A stretch of DNA of 43,275 nucleotides from the NCBI GenBank assembly GCA_014653775.1, contig JACWEA010000007.1, positions 1 through 43,275 of the forward strand, written 5' to 3'. Positions 24,523-31,954 of this stretch are shown here, one piece after another (within the stretch, counting starts at the first letter, position 1; every line of letters starts with the position of its first letter). The translations under genes and the position numbers were made by a program. The stretch comes from Pelagibacterales bacterium SAG-MED30 (GTDB lineage: Bacteria; Pseudomonadota; Alphaproteobacteria; Pelagibacterales; Pelagibacteraceae). The notes beneath the pieces were generated by a model. The model saw only the letters and a list, made by a program, of their open reading frames with translations, was not told the DNA's origin and ran no database searches.

Positions 24523-24670
24523 AATTTTATGGTTCGTCGTTTTATGCGCTACCGCCGAACCTACCACCCCGTATGTTAAGCGCTGCTTTACAGGGCTTTC
24601 TGCCCTCCAGACTTGAACCTCTCGGTTTTTCTCTGGCTGGCCAGTTAAGAGTTGCCTCTTAAGTTAGATA
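24478..24670 (-). ncRNA. Unidentified structured RNA, about 190 nt
   Basis: A sharply GC-rich island in AT-rich DNA, with no protein frame, folding on the minus strand into consecutive helices: TTAAGAG-GCAA-CTCTTAA (24662-24645, GNRA loop); CCAGA (24636-24632)/TCTGG (24611-24607) enclosing AACC-GAGA-GGTT (24627-24616, GNRA loop); AGGGC-AGAAA-GCCCT (24606-24592); and GGTTCG (24561-24556)/CGAACC (24536-24531). The last loop contains AGCGC (24550-24546), complementary to GCGCT (24583-24579), so a pseudoknot is possible. An intrinsic terminator closes it. I compared it with SRP RNA, RNase P RNA, tmRNA, 6S RNA and the common riboswitches and found none of their signature sequences. It is either an independent small RNA or a leader/riboswitch of the alkyltransferase gene. 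The 5' end is approximate. Confidence 0.72.
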
Positions 24671-24760
24671 CACAATATCAAATAATGATTTAAATTATTA
24701 TCACTAAATAGTTGTTTTTTTTAAATTAAGAAATTTTATGTGAATTACGGTGATAACTTT

Positions 24761-24934
24761 TCATTTTGTGAGCAATATTATGTAGCTTGCAAAAAATATA
24801 ATAGCCATAATAGACAAAAATATTGTATTAAAGCTCTTACCAGTATTTCGATATTGAATTATAGTTAATATAACGAAACCAATCGAACTAATTAAAAACC
24901 ATACTGCAGGAATTTCTCCATCAATTGAACCCAT
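24761..24934 (-). CDS. Small two-helix membrane protein, 57 residues
   Basis: An open frame starting MGSIDGEIPAVWFLISS on the minus strand contains two strongly hydrophobic segments, about residues 10-28 and 38-55, joined by a polar turn QYRNTGKSFN, and ends LLTK. The pattern is a clean helical hairpin, which random AT-rich DNA rarely gives with this charge distribution. I do not recognise the family. It lies alone between the structured RNA (whose promoter must be in the 90 bases after its stop) and the integrase, in divergent orientation to the integrase. Confidence 0.62.
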   Translation of the reverse strand: MGSIDGEIPAVWFLISSIGFVILTIIQYRNTGKSFNTIFLSIMAIIFFASYIILLTK

Positions 24935-24982
24935 AATTTTTTCAATTTAAACTATTGACATTAAAAATCACCTAATATATAA

Positions 24983-25009
24983 TTTCCGATAATTAATGGT
25001 TATCGGAAA
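24983..25009. repeat. Perfect 10-bp inverted repeat immediately before the integrase gene
   Basis: TTTCCGATAA (24983-24992) and TTATCGGAAA (25000-25009) are perfect inverted copies separated by seven bases (TTAATGG), ending two bases before the recombinase ATG at 25012. The size, spacing and GATAA/TTATC inner ends resemble the two half-sites of a tyrosine-recombinase core (dif-like sites have CATAA and TTATG around a 6-8 base centre). It could be the recombination site, an autoregulatory operator, or an RNA hairpin hiding the start codon. Confidence 0.85.
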
Positions 25010-25011
25010 AT

Positions 25012-25977
25012 ATGAGTGATTTAAAAAAACCTTATTCAATGTTTCAAATAATGCCTAAGTTAAAATCTAACAACTTAGCAGAGATTAAGCAGCTTGAGGA
25101 AGATACTTTGAAAAATCTTCAAAGTTCTAAAGCAACAAATACTTTACGAGCTTACCAATCAGATTTTAGAGATTTTTCAGCTTTCTGCTCAAAAAATGGT
25201 CTTTCATCAATGCCATCACAACCAAAAATTATATCTATTTACATAACACATTTATCTAAATCATCTAAATTTAGTACTTTAAAAAGAAGAATAGCCTCAA
25301 TAAGTGTTATTCATAAGCTTAAAGGTCATTATTTAGACACCAAACATCCAATAATCATGGAGAATTTGCATGGAATTAAAAGAAAAATAGGTTCAAGACA
25401 GAAAGCAAAAAAACCTATATTAATCAACGATTTAAGATTATTAATTAAAGCAATAGATCAAAAAAAGAAAGAAAAATTAAGAGACAAGGCTTTAATATTG
25501 ATTGGATTTGCAGGAGGATTTAGAAGATCTGAATTAGTAAGTATAATTAAAGAGGATATCGAGTTCGTAGCTGAAGGAGTAAAAATACTCATTAGAAAAT
25601 CTAAAACTGATCAATCAGGTGAAGGTGCTCTTAAGGCAATCCCCTACTTTGATAATAAAGAATTTTGTCCAGTAACAGCACTTAAAGAATACATAAAATC
25701 AAAAAATTGGAGTTTAAATGAGGGAAAAATTTTTGATATTTCTGATAAATCAGTTGCTCTTATAATAAAAAAATATGCTCAAATAGCAGGTTTAGATGCA
25801 TCAAAATATGCTGGTCATAGTCTAAGATCAGGTTTTGCTACTACTGCAGCGGAATTTGGAGCTGAAGAAAGAAGTATTATGGCTATGACAGGTCACAAAA
25901 CCACACAAATGGTTAGAAGATATATTCACGAGGGTAATTTATTTAAAAACAATGCTTTAAATAAAGTTAAGCTTTAA
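25012..25977 (+). CDS. Tyrosine recombinase/integrase (phage-integrase family)
   Basis: Site-specific recombinase of 321 residues. A SAM-like N-terminal core-binding domain (about 25-110: LEEDTLKNLQSSKATNTLRAYQSDFRDFSAFC) is followed by the catalytic domain (about 130-310). The catalytic set is complete: Arg171 in GGFRRSEL, Lys198 in KSKTD, His269 and Arg272 in HSLRSGF, His295 in TGHKT and the nucleophile Tyr304 in RRYIHEG. It is probably active. A perfect inverted repeat lies directly before the start, and no Shine-Dalgarno is visible. Its 3' end overlaps the convergent glycosyltransferase gene by 11 bases. It marks the variable region, though I could not define island ends. Confidence 0.94.
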   Translation: MSDLKKPYSMFQIMPKLKSNNLAEIKQLEEDTLKNLQSSKATNTLRAYQSDFRDFSAFCSKNGLSSMPSQPKIISIYITHLSKSSKFSTLKRRIASISVIHKLKGHYLDTKHPIIMENLHGIKRKIGSRQKAKKPILINDLRLLIKAIDQKKKEKLRDKALILIGFAGGFRRSELVSIIKEDIEFVAEGVKILIRKSKTDQSGEGALKAIPYFDNKEFCPVTALKEYIKSKNWSLNEGKIFDISDKSVALIIKKYAQIAGLDASKYAGHSLRSGFATTAAEFGAEERSIMAMTGHKTTQMVRRYIHEGNLFKNNALNKVKL

Positions 25978-26833
25978 AGAATATTTTTAAGTATAATAAA
26001 TATAGTTTGCACTTAATAAGCTCAAAAAAATAAAGTAGATTTTTATTTGGGTTCTTTAATGGACCATTATAAATTGTATCTGACTTTAAATAATATTTTT
26101 TAAAAAACTTAATTGATATCCCCCACTTTAATAAAAAAATTTTACCTCCTGTACTACCATATTTATTTTTTGAAATTTTGTTTAATTTTTTTCTTAGAAC
26201 TGTAGATCCAAAGTGATACACTTTAAAATCATTTATACCTTTAAAGATCCTTATTCCTAAATTCCATAATTTCATATTAAAATCTGGGTCAGATCCAGTT
26301 CCAGGAAAATATTCTTCACTTAGACCCCCTACTTTGTTCCATATATCACGGTGGACTAATGAGGGTGCCCATGTTGATCCCTGAAAATCATAATAATTAT
26401 AATTTTTATAATTATCTAAAAATTTTTTTTCATCAAAATCATTCAGTGTTTCACCGCAATTGAAATTAATCTGACCTTCATTCATCATAGTTCCAGATAT
26501 ATAGAAATTATTATGACCAATTTTTTTTACTTCTTTTTCAAGTATTTCATCCCAATTTGGACAAAAATAAAAATCATCATGTGCATATAAGATGTAGTTA
26601 AATTTAGCCAACTTGGCTGCTTTGTTGATACCCTCACAAATTCCAGAATTGTAGTCTGTATGCGTAAAATCTATCTTTTCTTGTTGAAGAAAATCAATCG
26701 TTCCATCATCACCTATATTTACATGGGTTATGATTTCATTTTTAAGTTTTGAATTTTTTTTAATACTTTCTATACAAAATTTTAAATATTTTAAGTTATT
26801 TAAAGTTGGTATGATTATTGAGAACACAATCAA
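25967..26833 (-). CDS. Glycosyltransferase family 2
   Basis: GT-A enzyme of 288 residues. The start FSIIIPTLNNLKYLKFCIESIKK is the usual nucleotide-sugar fold opening, followed by HVNIGDDGTIDFL, a SGICEGINKAAKLAKFNYILYAHDDFYF segment with a DD acidic pair in place of DxD, and GSTWAPSLVHRDIWNKVGGLSEEYFPGTGSDPDFNMKLW, which matches the acceptor-side 'GG.de.....g.D.dl..R' pattern. It is soluble or peripheral. The ATGA overlap with the larger glycosyltransferase gene suggests joint synthesis of a surface glycan. Donor and acceptor are unknown. Confidence 0.9.
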   Translation of the reverse strand: MIVFSIIIPTLNNLKYLKFCIESIKKNSKLKNEIITHVNIGDDGTIDFLQQEKIDFTHTDYNSGICEGINKAAKLAKFNYILYAHDDFYFCPNWDEILEKEVKKIGHNNFYISGTMMNEGQINFNCGETLNDFDEKKFLDNYKNYNYYDFQGSTWAPSLVHRDIWNKVGGLSEEYFPGTGSDPDFNMKLWNLGIRIFKGINDFKVYHFGSTVLRKKLNKISKNKYGSTGGKIFLLKWGISIKFFKKYYLKSDTIYNGPLKNPNKNLLYFFELIKCKLYLLYLKIFFKA

Positions 26834-28944
26834 TTATTCCAGATAATTTTTGACTTAGTTTTAATTTCTAATGTTTTAGAAATCATATAATCTGAAATAA
26901 TTTCAGAATTAAAATATTTCAAATATTTTTTTTGTCCAGCTTTTGCTATTTGCCTACCTTTCTTTCTATCTTTTTTGAATTTGTTTAATTTATAACTTAG
27001 ATCTTCAATATTTTCATAAAATATCATTTCATTTGACGAGAAAAAATCACTTAAAAAAGTGTTTTTATCTATAAATGTAAGCAAACCATTTCCAACTAAT
27101 TGTACGATTCTATCACTACTATAATATTTTATTGGCTTACCTCTACTTAAGTTTAAGCCCATATATGAATTTGAAATTTTTTTTAAAAAATCATCAGCCC
27201 ATACAGGTTGAACATTATTCATCCCATATACATCAAACTTCAAATTTTTATTGAGATTAATTAACTTATTAATAAATTTTTCTCTATAATCTTCTTTTCC
27301 TGATTTTAATGCCCCTCTATGTACCCCATGACTCATTGCAAAGAAAACGTCAAAAGTACAATCTTTATTATAATTCTTTAATATTTCAAAAGATTTATCG
27401 CATGGATTCGGAATAAAATATGAATTTGGTACTTTTATTGAAAGAGATTTAGGGTCTGTTGTTAAAAAAGTTTTATCTATAAAATCAATTTTATGAAGAA
27501 TTCTTCTAGAATTATTTAAATGATCAGGACCATGTTTTGAGAGTGGGTCCAAAAACCACTGAGATATTTTAATGTTTTTATTATTTTCTTTAATCATTCT
27601 TAAAGTTTCATTAGAAACACGATCTGCATGACCAAGAACCAATAAATCTGGTTTAAAATTATCAGATGTTTCTATAATTTTTTTTTGTAAAGATTTATTA
27701 CCCTTGATATCAGTTAAATTTTTATGGTAGTGAACTGTATCACGATCACTTAATGTTAGAACGTTATGACCATTTCTTATAAAACCATTATTTATTCTTC
27801 GACCTGTATTATAGTGAAGTCTACCATTAAATCTTTCGTTTACATTGGTAATATGCATAATTTTTAGTATTCTATTTTTCTTTATATTAAAAAGACTTAC
27901 ACCTGAAAATTCATTCCTGATATTATCAATTATTTTGGAAATATATTTGTGATTAAAAGTAAAGTTTTTATAATTTAATTTTTGAAAAAAAAGTAATTTA
28001 TTTTTATTAGTTATCAATTTTTCTATTTCATTATAAATTTCATTCGAATTTACTTTTTTTAATATAATGGCGTTTTTTGAAGTTTCAGGTAAACCTCCTC
28101 TATTACTTATAATTACAGCAGAACCTCTACTTGCAGCTTCTAAGCTAGTTCTTCCAAACGGCTCTTCCCATCTAGAACAAATCACAGATATACTTATTTT
28201 TTTTAATAATTTAAGAACATTATTATGATTTGTGTAACCTTTAATTTTTAAATTTTTATGTTTAAAAACTAATTTTTCTCTTGGTTCATCGCCTATAACA
28301 ATAGAGTTCCAATCAGGATATTTGTTCAAAATCTTAATTATAGCATTACCAAATAAATCATACCCTTTCGCAGAATTTAGTTTTCCAATAAATGAAATCG
28401 TTTTTTTTTTCTTACGAAAATCAATTTTAGTTACTGACGTAGATTGATAACAAACAGAAGTTTTTTGTTTAAGTAATTCATCATTTTCAATATCTATAAA
28501 AAATCTTTTTTGAGACCACTTACTGTTAAATAAAATTTGGTCAATATTATTTAATAAATACAATCTATCTTTAATTGAAATAGAACCATTCATTGATAAT
28601 GGATCGTTATGAAAGTAAAGAATTATTTTCTTATCTTTAATATTATTTAAATATTTAACATAATTTGGTCTGTTATGAATTTCTAAAATATCAGAATTTA
28701 TTTTTTTTTCTTTTTCAATAAATTTTTTTATATAATTTTTGCTATTACTCTGTAAGAAACTTTTTTTTAAATTTATATTTATATAATTTTTTAAAAATGG
28801 AACTTTATAATCCATATTACCAAATATATAAGTTGAGTTAGAATATTTACTATTTATAACTGTATCTTTAACAAATAAAGAAACTGCACCTGCATAGTTT
28901 GGAGAGAAATTTTCTTTATAAGGTAATAAAATTGAAATTTTCAA
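26830..28944 (-). CDS. Fused double glycosyltransferase: GT4-like plus CgeB-like GT-B domain
   Basis: A 704-residue protein with two GT-B units. The first (about residues 1-350) has SFIGKLNSAKGYDLFGNAI and CSRWEEPFGRTSLEAASRGSAVIISNRGGLPE, the donor-binding E-x7-E region of GT4 enzymes. The second (about 365-700) starts KIMHITNVNERFNGRLHYNTGRRINNGFIRNGH and holds WFLDP, FFAMSHGVHRG and LNLSRGKPIKYYSSDRIVQLVGNGLL, as in CgeB-like 'Glyco_trans_1_2' proteins. No membrane segment or signal is seen. It overlaps the GIY-YIG gene and the GT2 gene by four bases each (ATGA). A bifunctional enzyme adding two sugars is the simplest reading. Confidence 0.87.
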   Translation of the reverse strand: MKISILLPYKENFSPNYAGAVSLFVKDTVINSKYSNSTYIFGNMDYKVPFLKNYININLKKSFLQSNSKNYIKKFIEKEKKINSDILEIHNRPNYVKYLNNIKDKKIILYFHNDPLSMNGSISIKDRLYLLNNIDQILFNSKWSQKRFFIDIENDELLKQKTSVCYQSTSVTKIDFRKKKKTISFIGKLNSAKGYDLFGNAIIKILNKYPDWNSIVIGDEPREKLVFKHKNLKIKGYTNHNNVLKLLKKISISVICSRWEEPFGRTSLEAASRGSAVIISNRGGLPETSKNAIILKKVNSNEIYNEIEKLITNKNKLLFFQKLNYKNFTFNHKYISKIIDNIRNEFSGVSLFNIKKNRILKIMHITNVNERFNGRLHYNTGRRINNGFIRNGHNVLTLSDRDTVHYHKNLTDIKGNKSLQKKIIETSDNFKPDLLVLGHADRVSNETLRMIKENNKNIKISQWFLDPLSKHGPDHLNNSRRILHKIDFIDKTFLTTDPKSLSIKVPNSYFIPNPCDKSFEILKNYNKDCTFDVFFAMSHGVHRGALKSGKEDYREKFINKLINLNKNLKFDVYGMNNVQPVWADDFLKKISNSYMGLNLSRGKPIKYYSSDRIVQLVGNGLLTFIDKNTFLSDFFSSNEMIFYENIEDLSYKLNKFKKDRKKGRQIAKAGQKKYLKYFNSEIISDYMISKTLEIKTKSKIIWNN

Positions 28945-29195
28945 ATTAATTTTTCCTGTTTTAACAAGTTACGTAATTTATAATTTTTTTTTAACTTATT
29001 CTCTTCTACCATGGCTTCACTTTTAGTTTTATATTTTTTATAATATATAAGTTTCCAGACTCTTCCTTTTGTAAATTTTGCACCTTTTCCATTATTATGT
29101 AATAAAATTCTGTTTGTTAAATTTTTTGTATATCCTACATAAGAAACCTTCTTTCCTTTGTTTTTAGAAACAATTAAATATACAAAAAATGTCAT
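28941..29195 (-). CDS. GIY-YIG domain protein (UPF0213-like)
   Basis: Eighty-four residues forming a lone GIY-YIG nuclease fold: FFVYLIVSKNKGKKVSYVGYTKNLTNRILLHN gives the two tripartite strands (VYL and YVGYT, standing for GIY and YIG) and the conserved Arg in NR, with Lys/Asn residues after it and a terminal Glu in MVEENKLK. Members are small nucleases of uncertain role, frequently in variable regions. The ATG lies only three bases after the encoded CCA of tRNA-Glu on the same strand, and the stop overlaps the fused glycosyltransferase start (ATGA). Confidence 0.88.
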   Translation of the reverse strand: MTFFVYLIVSKNKGKKVSYVGYTKNLTNRILLHNNGKGAKFTKGRVWKLIYYKKYKTKSEAMVEENKLKKNYKLRNLLKQEKLI

Positions 29196-29198
29196 TTG

Positions 29199-29273
29199 TG
29201 GCGGTCCCTAGGGGAATCGAACCCCTCTTTCGAGGATGAAAACCACGTGTCCTAACCGATAGACGAAGGGACC
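29199..29273 (-). tRNA. tRNA-Glu (anticodon UUC)
   Basis: Minus-strand cloverleaf: acceptor GGTCCCT/AGGGACC, D arm GTCT...GGAC, anticodon loop TTTTCAT, T arm AGGGG-TTCGATT-CCCCT, discriminator G, and an encoded CCA at 29201-29199. The anticodon stem is CGTGG/CCTCG, with a T-T mismatch in the middle pair (29/41). The anticodon TTC reads Glu codons. The CCA end is three bases from the GIY-YIG start codon. Confidence 0.95.
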
Positions 29274-29309
29274 GAATTGAAAGTTTTTTATTTCATATAA
29301 GCTTATTAA

Positions 29310-31013
29310 TCAAGCATTATTAGAAAGGCAAATTACATCAACTATTTCTAATTGAATATTTGTTTTATTATTCCAATTATTTTTATTTATTCTAGTTAAA
29401 ATGCTAACTTCATTTTTTTTATAAAATAAATTTAAAGAAATTGAAGATTCAATTGGGTTAAATGATATGGCTTTAATCAATTTTTTTGTTTTAGACTTTA
29501 TATAACAAGAGATAAATCTATCTTTAATCAATATTGGTTTAATGATTTTGACATTTTCTATTAGGAAAATCAATTTAGAATTTTGATTTCCAAATGGTGC
29601 AAGTTTATTCATTTCATTAAAAAAATTTATATTAACAGAATTTAAAGATATTTTAGATATATACTTATTTGGAGTTGATAATATTTCTTTTGAATATATT
29701 TCATTTAAAAATTTTTTAAGTTCATTAATTTTATTTTTTTGTAATGTAACTCCAGCAGCTAAATTATGACCACCACCAGATAATAAAATATTTTTTCCAA
29801 TTGCTTTATCGATATACTTTCCAATATTGAATGATGGTATAGATCTGGCTGAGCCTTTAATTAAATTTCCTGATTTGGTTAAAACAATTGCAGGTTTATT
29901 AAAATATTCTTTTAATCTAGATGCAATAATACCAATTATTCCTTCTGAAATTTCGGGATCGAAGTAAAATAAAATTTCATTATTATTTGTAAATTTTTTT
30001 AAATCAATTTTTTTTATTAACGTATTTTCAACACTCCTTCTTTTTAAATTTAATCTAAATAGAGTGTTTGAAATTTTATCAATATGTTCTTCATTATTAG
30101 TTGTAAAAAGTTTAATAACTTTATTCGCATCATTAATTCGTCCTGCAGAATTTATTATTGGTGCGATAAAAAATCCTAAATCGTCAAAATCTAATTTTTT
30201 GTTAATTTTGTTTAATTTAAATAAATTTTTAAAGATTTTATTTTTGTTTAGATCAAATTCTTTAATAATTTTTTTAAGTAAATATCTATTATTTTCTCTT
30301 AGAGGCATCACATCTGAAATTGTTGCAAGCGCAACATAAATTAATTCATCCTTTATGTTAAATTTTGAATGAGTTTTTTTAATATAAAAATCTAAAAATG
30401 AATAAGTTAAAAAAGCAGAACAGTAGTAATCATATAGTTTATAATCACATTCTTTTTTTGGGTTAATTAATACATTTGATTTTGGATATGGTCTATTGAG
30501 GTTGTGATGATCGATAATTATTGTTTCAATTTTATTTTTATTTAAAAACTCTACTGAATCAATAGAATTTGAACCACAATCAACCATTATTACCAATTTA
30601 GGAAATATTTCTTTAACTAATTTTTTTATCAATTTAATACTAGCCCCATATCCATCGTTAAATCTATTTGGAATATAGTATGATGAATTAGCATTATGTT
30701 TGTTAAGAAAATTAATAATCAATGAAGTTGATATACAGCCGTCTACATCATAGTCACCAATAACTAAAATTTTATCTTTATTATCTATATGTTTTTTAAA
30801 AATTTCGGTAGCTAACTTAAAATCTTTATTTTTAAAAAAAGGATTTGATAAATCAACATCATTGTTTATTGAATAAATTTCTCTATTAGAGAAATTCCTA
30901 TGTATAATTGATTTTGATATTAGGTCTGAAAGTTTATGATCTATTTTAACTTTGTCTATTAATCTCTTATTAACAGAAATTTCTTCCCAGTGCTTACCGG
31001 AAACAGATTTCAT
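29310..31013 (-). CDS. recJ: Single-stranded-DNA exonuclease RecJ
   Basis: 5'-3' exonuclease for recombination and mismatch repair. DHH-family motifs are complete: ILVIGDYDVDG (Asp87, Asp89, Asp91), VIMVDCGSNS (Asp145), the DHH at 168-170 in IIIDHHNLNRPYP, and the DHHA1 part LLSGGGHNLAAGVTL. A C-terminal OB-like region (about 455-567) follows. Length 567 matches the shorter RecJ group. Its start shares one base with the glpX stop. glpX-recJ is a regular alphaproteobacterial pair, usually with hom before it; hom is elsewhere here. Confidence 0.96.
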   Translation of the reverse strand: MKSVSGKHWEEISVNKRLIDKVKIDHKLSDLISKSIIHRNFSNREIYSINNDVDLSNPFFKNKDFKLATEIFKKHIDNKDKILVIGDYDVDGCISTSLIINFLNKHNANSSYYIPNRFNDGYGASIKLIKKLVKEIFPKLVIMVDCGSNSIDSVEFLNKNKIETIIIDHHNLNRPYPKSNVLINPKKECDYKLYDYYCSAFLTYSFLDFYIKKTHSKFNIKDELIYVALATISDVMPLRENNRYLLKKIIKEFDLNKNKIFKNLFKLNKINKKLDFDDLGFFIAPIINSAGRINDANKVIKLFTTNNEEHIDKISNTLFRLNLKRRSVENTLIKKIDLKKFTNNNEILFYFDPEISEGIIGIIASRLKEYFNKPAIVLTKSGNLIKGSARSIPSFNIGKYIDKAIGKNILLSGGGHNLAAGVTLQKNKINELKKFLNEIYSKEILSTPNKYISKISLNSVNINFFNEMNKLAPFGNQNSKLIFLIENVKIIKPILIKDRFISCYIKSKTKKLIKAISFNPIESSISLNLFYKKNEVSILTRINKNNWNNKTNIQLEIVDVICLSNNA

Positions 31014-31954
31014 TATATTTTTTGCTTATTTGTAATAATTTTTTTTAGTCCAGTTGATTTATGAGTAATCAAAGTTTCTGATATAAATTCATTATTTTGA
31101 ATTTTAATACCTGAAACTAAGTCACCTGAAGTAATTCCTGTTGCACAGAAAATTGAGTCTCCTGAAACTATTTCTTTTATACTATATTTTTTTTGGAAAT
31201 CTTTTATTCCCATTTTTTTTGCTCTTATTTTATCATCTTCTGTTTCAAATATAAATCTCCCTTGAAAGTTACAATTGTAAGCATCAAGTGCAGAAGCTGC
31301 TAATACTCCTTCCGGTCCTCCTCCTATTCCTAAAAAAATATCAACATCAAATTTTTCATTTGTTACTAAAATTGCCCCAGAAACATCACCATCAGTAATC
31401 AGTTTCAATTTAACTTTAAGTTTTATTAATTCATCTATTATATCTTTATGTCGAGGTCGATCCAGAATACAAGCTGTTAAATTTTCTGGTTTTTTATTTT
31501 TAAACTCAGATAAATTATAAATGTTTTTTTTAATAGAAAAATCTAAATCCACTATATTATCTTCTGTTACATTAGTAGAAATTTTATCCATATATGTTTC
31601 TGGTGCATTAAATAAATTATTTTTTTCTGCAACTGCTATAACAGATATAGCACCTGGCAAATTATATGCTGCAAAATTTGTTCCCTCTAAAGGATCGACC
31701 GCTATATCTAAATCTGGACCATTCATTGAACCTACCTTCTCTCCTATATGCAACATTGGTGCATCATCTAATTCACCTTCTCCTATTACAATTTGACCTT
31801 TCATATCAATTTTATTTAATTCTTTTCTCATGGCATCTACTGCCGCTTTATCAGCAGCAATTTTATCTTTTTTTCCGACAAAATAGTATGATGCTAAAGC
31901 CGCTTGAACTGAAACTTTATGAAAAAGATCTATGAATTTTTTATTTAATCCCAT
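31013..31954 (-). CDS. glpX: Fructose-1,6-bisphosphatase, class II
   Basis: Hydrolyses fructose 1,6-bisphosphate in gluconeogenesis (some homologues also act on sedoheptulose bisphosphate). Metal-binding blocks are VIGEGELDDAPML (Glu59) and IAVDPLEGTNFAA (Asp87, Glu90); DRPRHKDII, LITDGDVSGAI and GIGGGPEGVLAASAL complete the family signature. Length 313 is normal. It shares one base with the stop of the SbmA-like gene upstream and one base with the recJ start. Confidence 0.97.
   Translation of the reverse strand: MGLNKKFIDLFHKVSVQAALASYYFVGKKDKIAADKAAVDAMRKELNKIDMKGQIVIGEGELDDAPMLHIGEKVGSMNGPDLDIAVDPLEGTNFAAYNLPGAISVIAVAEKNNLFNAPETYMDKISTNVTEDNIVDLDFSIKKNIYNLSEFKNKKPENLTACILDRPRHKDIIDELIKLKVKLKLITDGDVSGAILVTNEKFDVDIFLGIGGGPEGVLAASALDAYNCNFQGRFIFETEDDKIRAKKMGIKDFQKKYSIKEIVSGDSIFCATGITSGDLVSGIKIQNNEFISETLITHKSTGLKKIITNKQKI

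Noticed and set aside
24478-24670. Assignment of the structured RNA to SRP RNA, tmRNA, RNase P RNA or 6S RNA
   Set aside because: The GGAA tetraloop block of SRP RNA, a tag reading frame with resume codon, the GAGGAAAGUCC block of RNase P and a long 6S-like duplex were all absent.
29199-29225. Partial copy of the tRNA-Glu 3' end as an attachment site in the accessory region
   Set aside because: I looked for a repeat of the tRNA 3' end between 23749 and 26000; the best match was only AATCGAAC near 24887, inside the small membrane-protein frame, which is probably chance.
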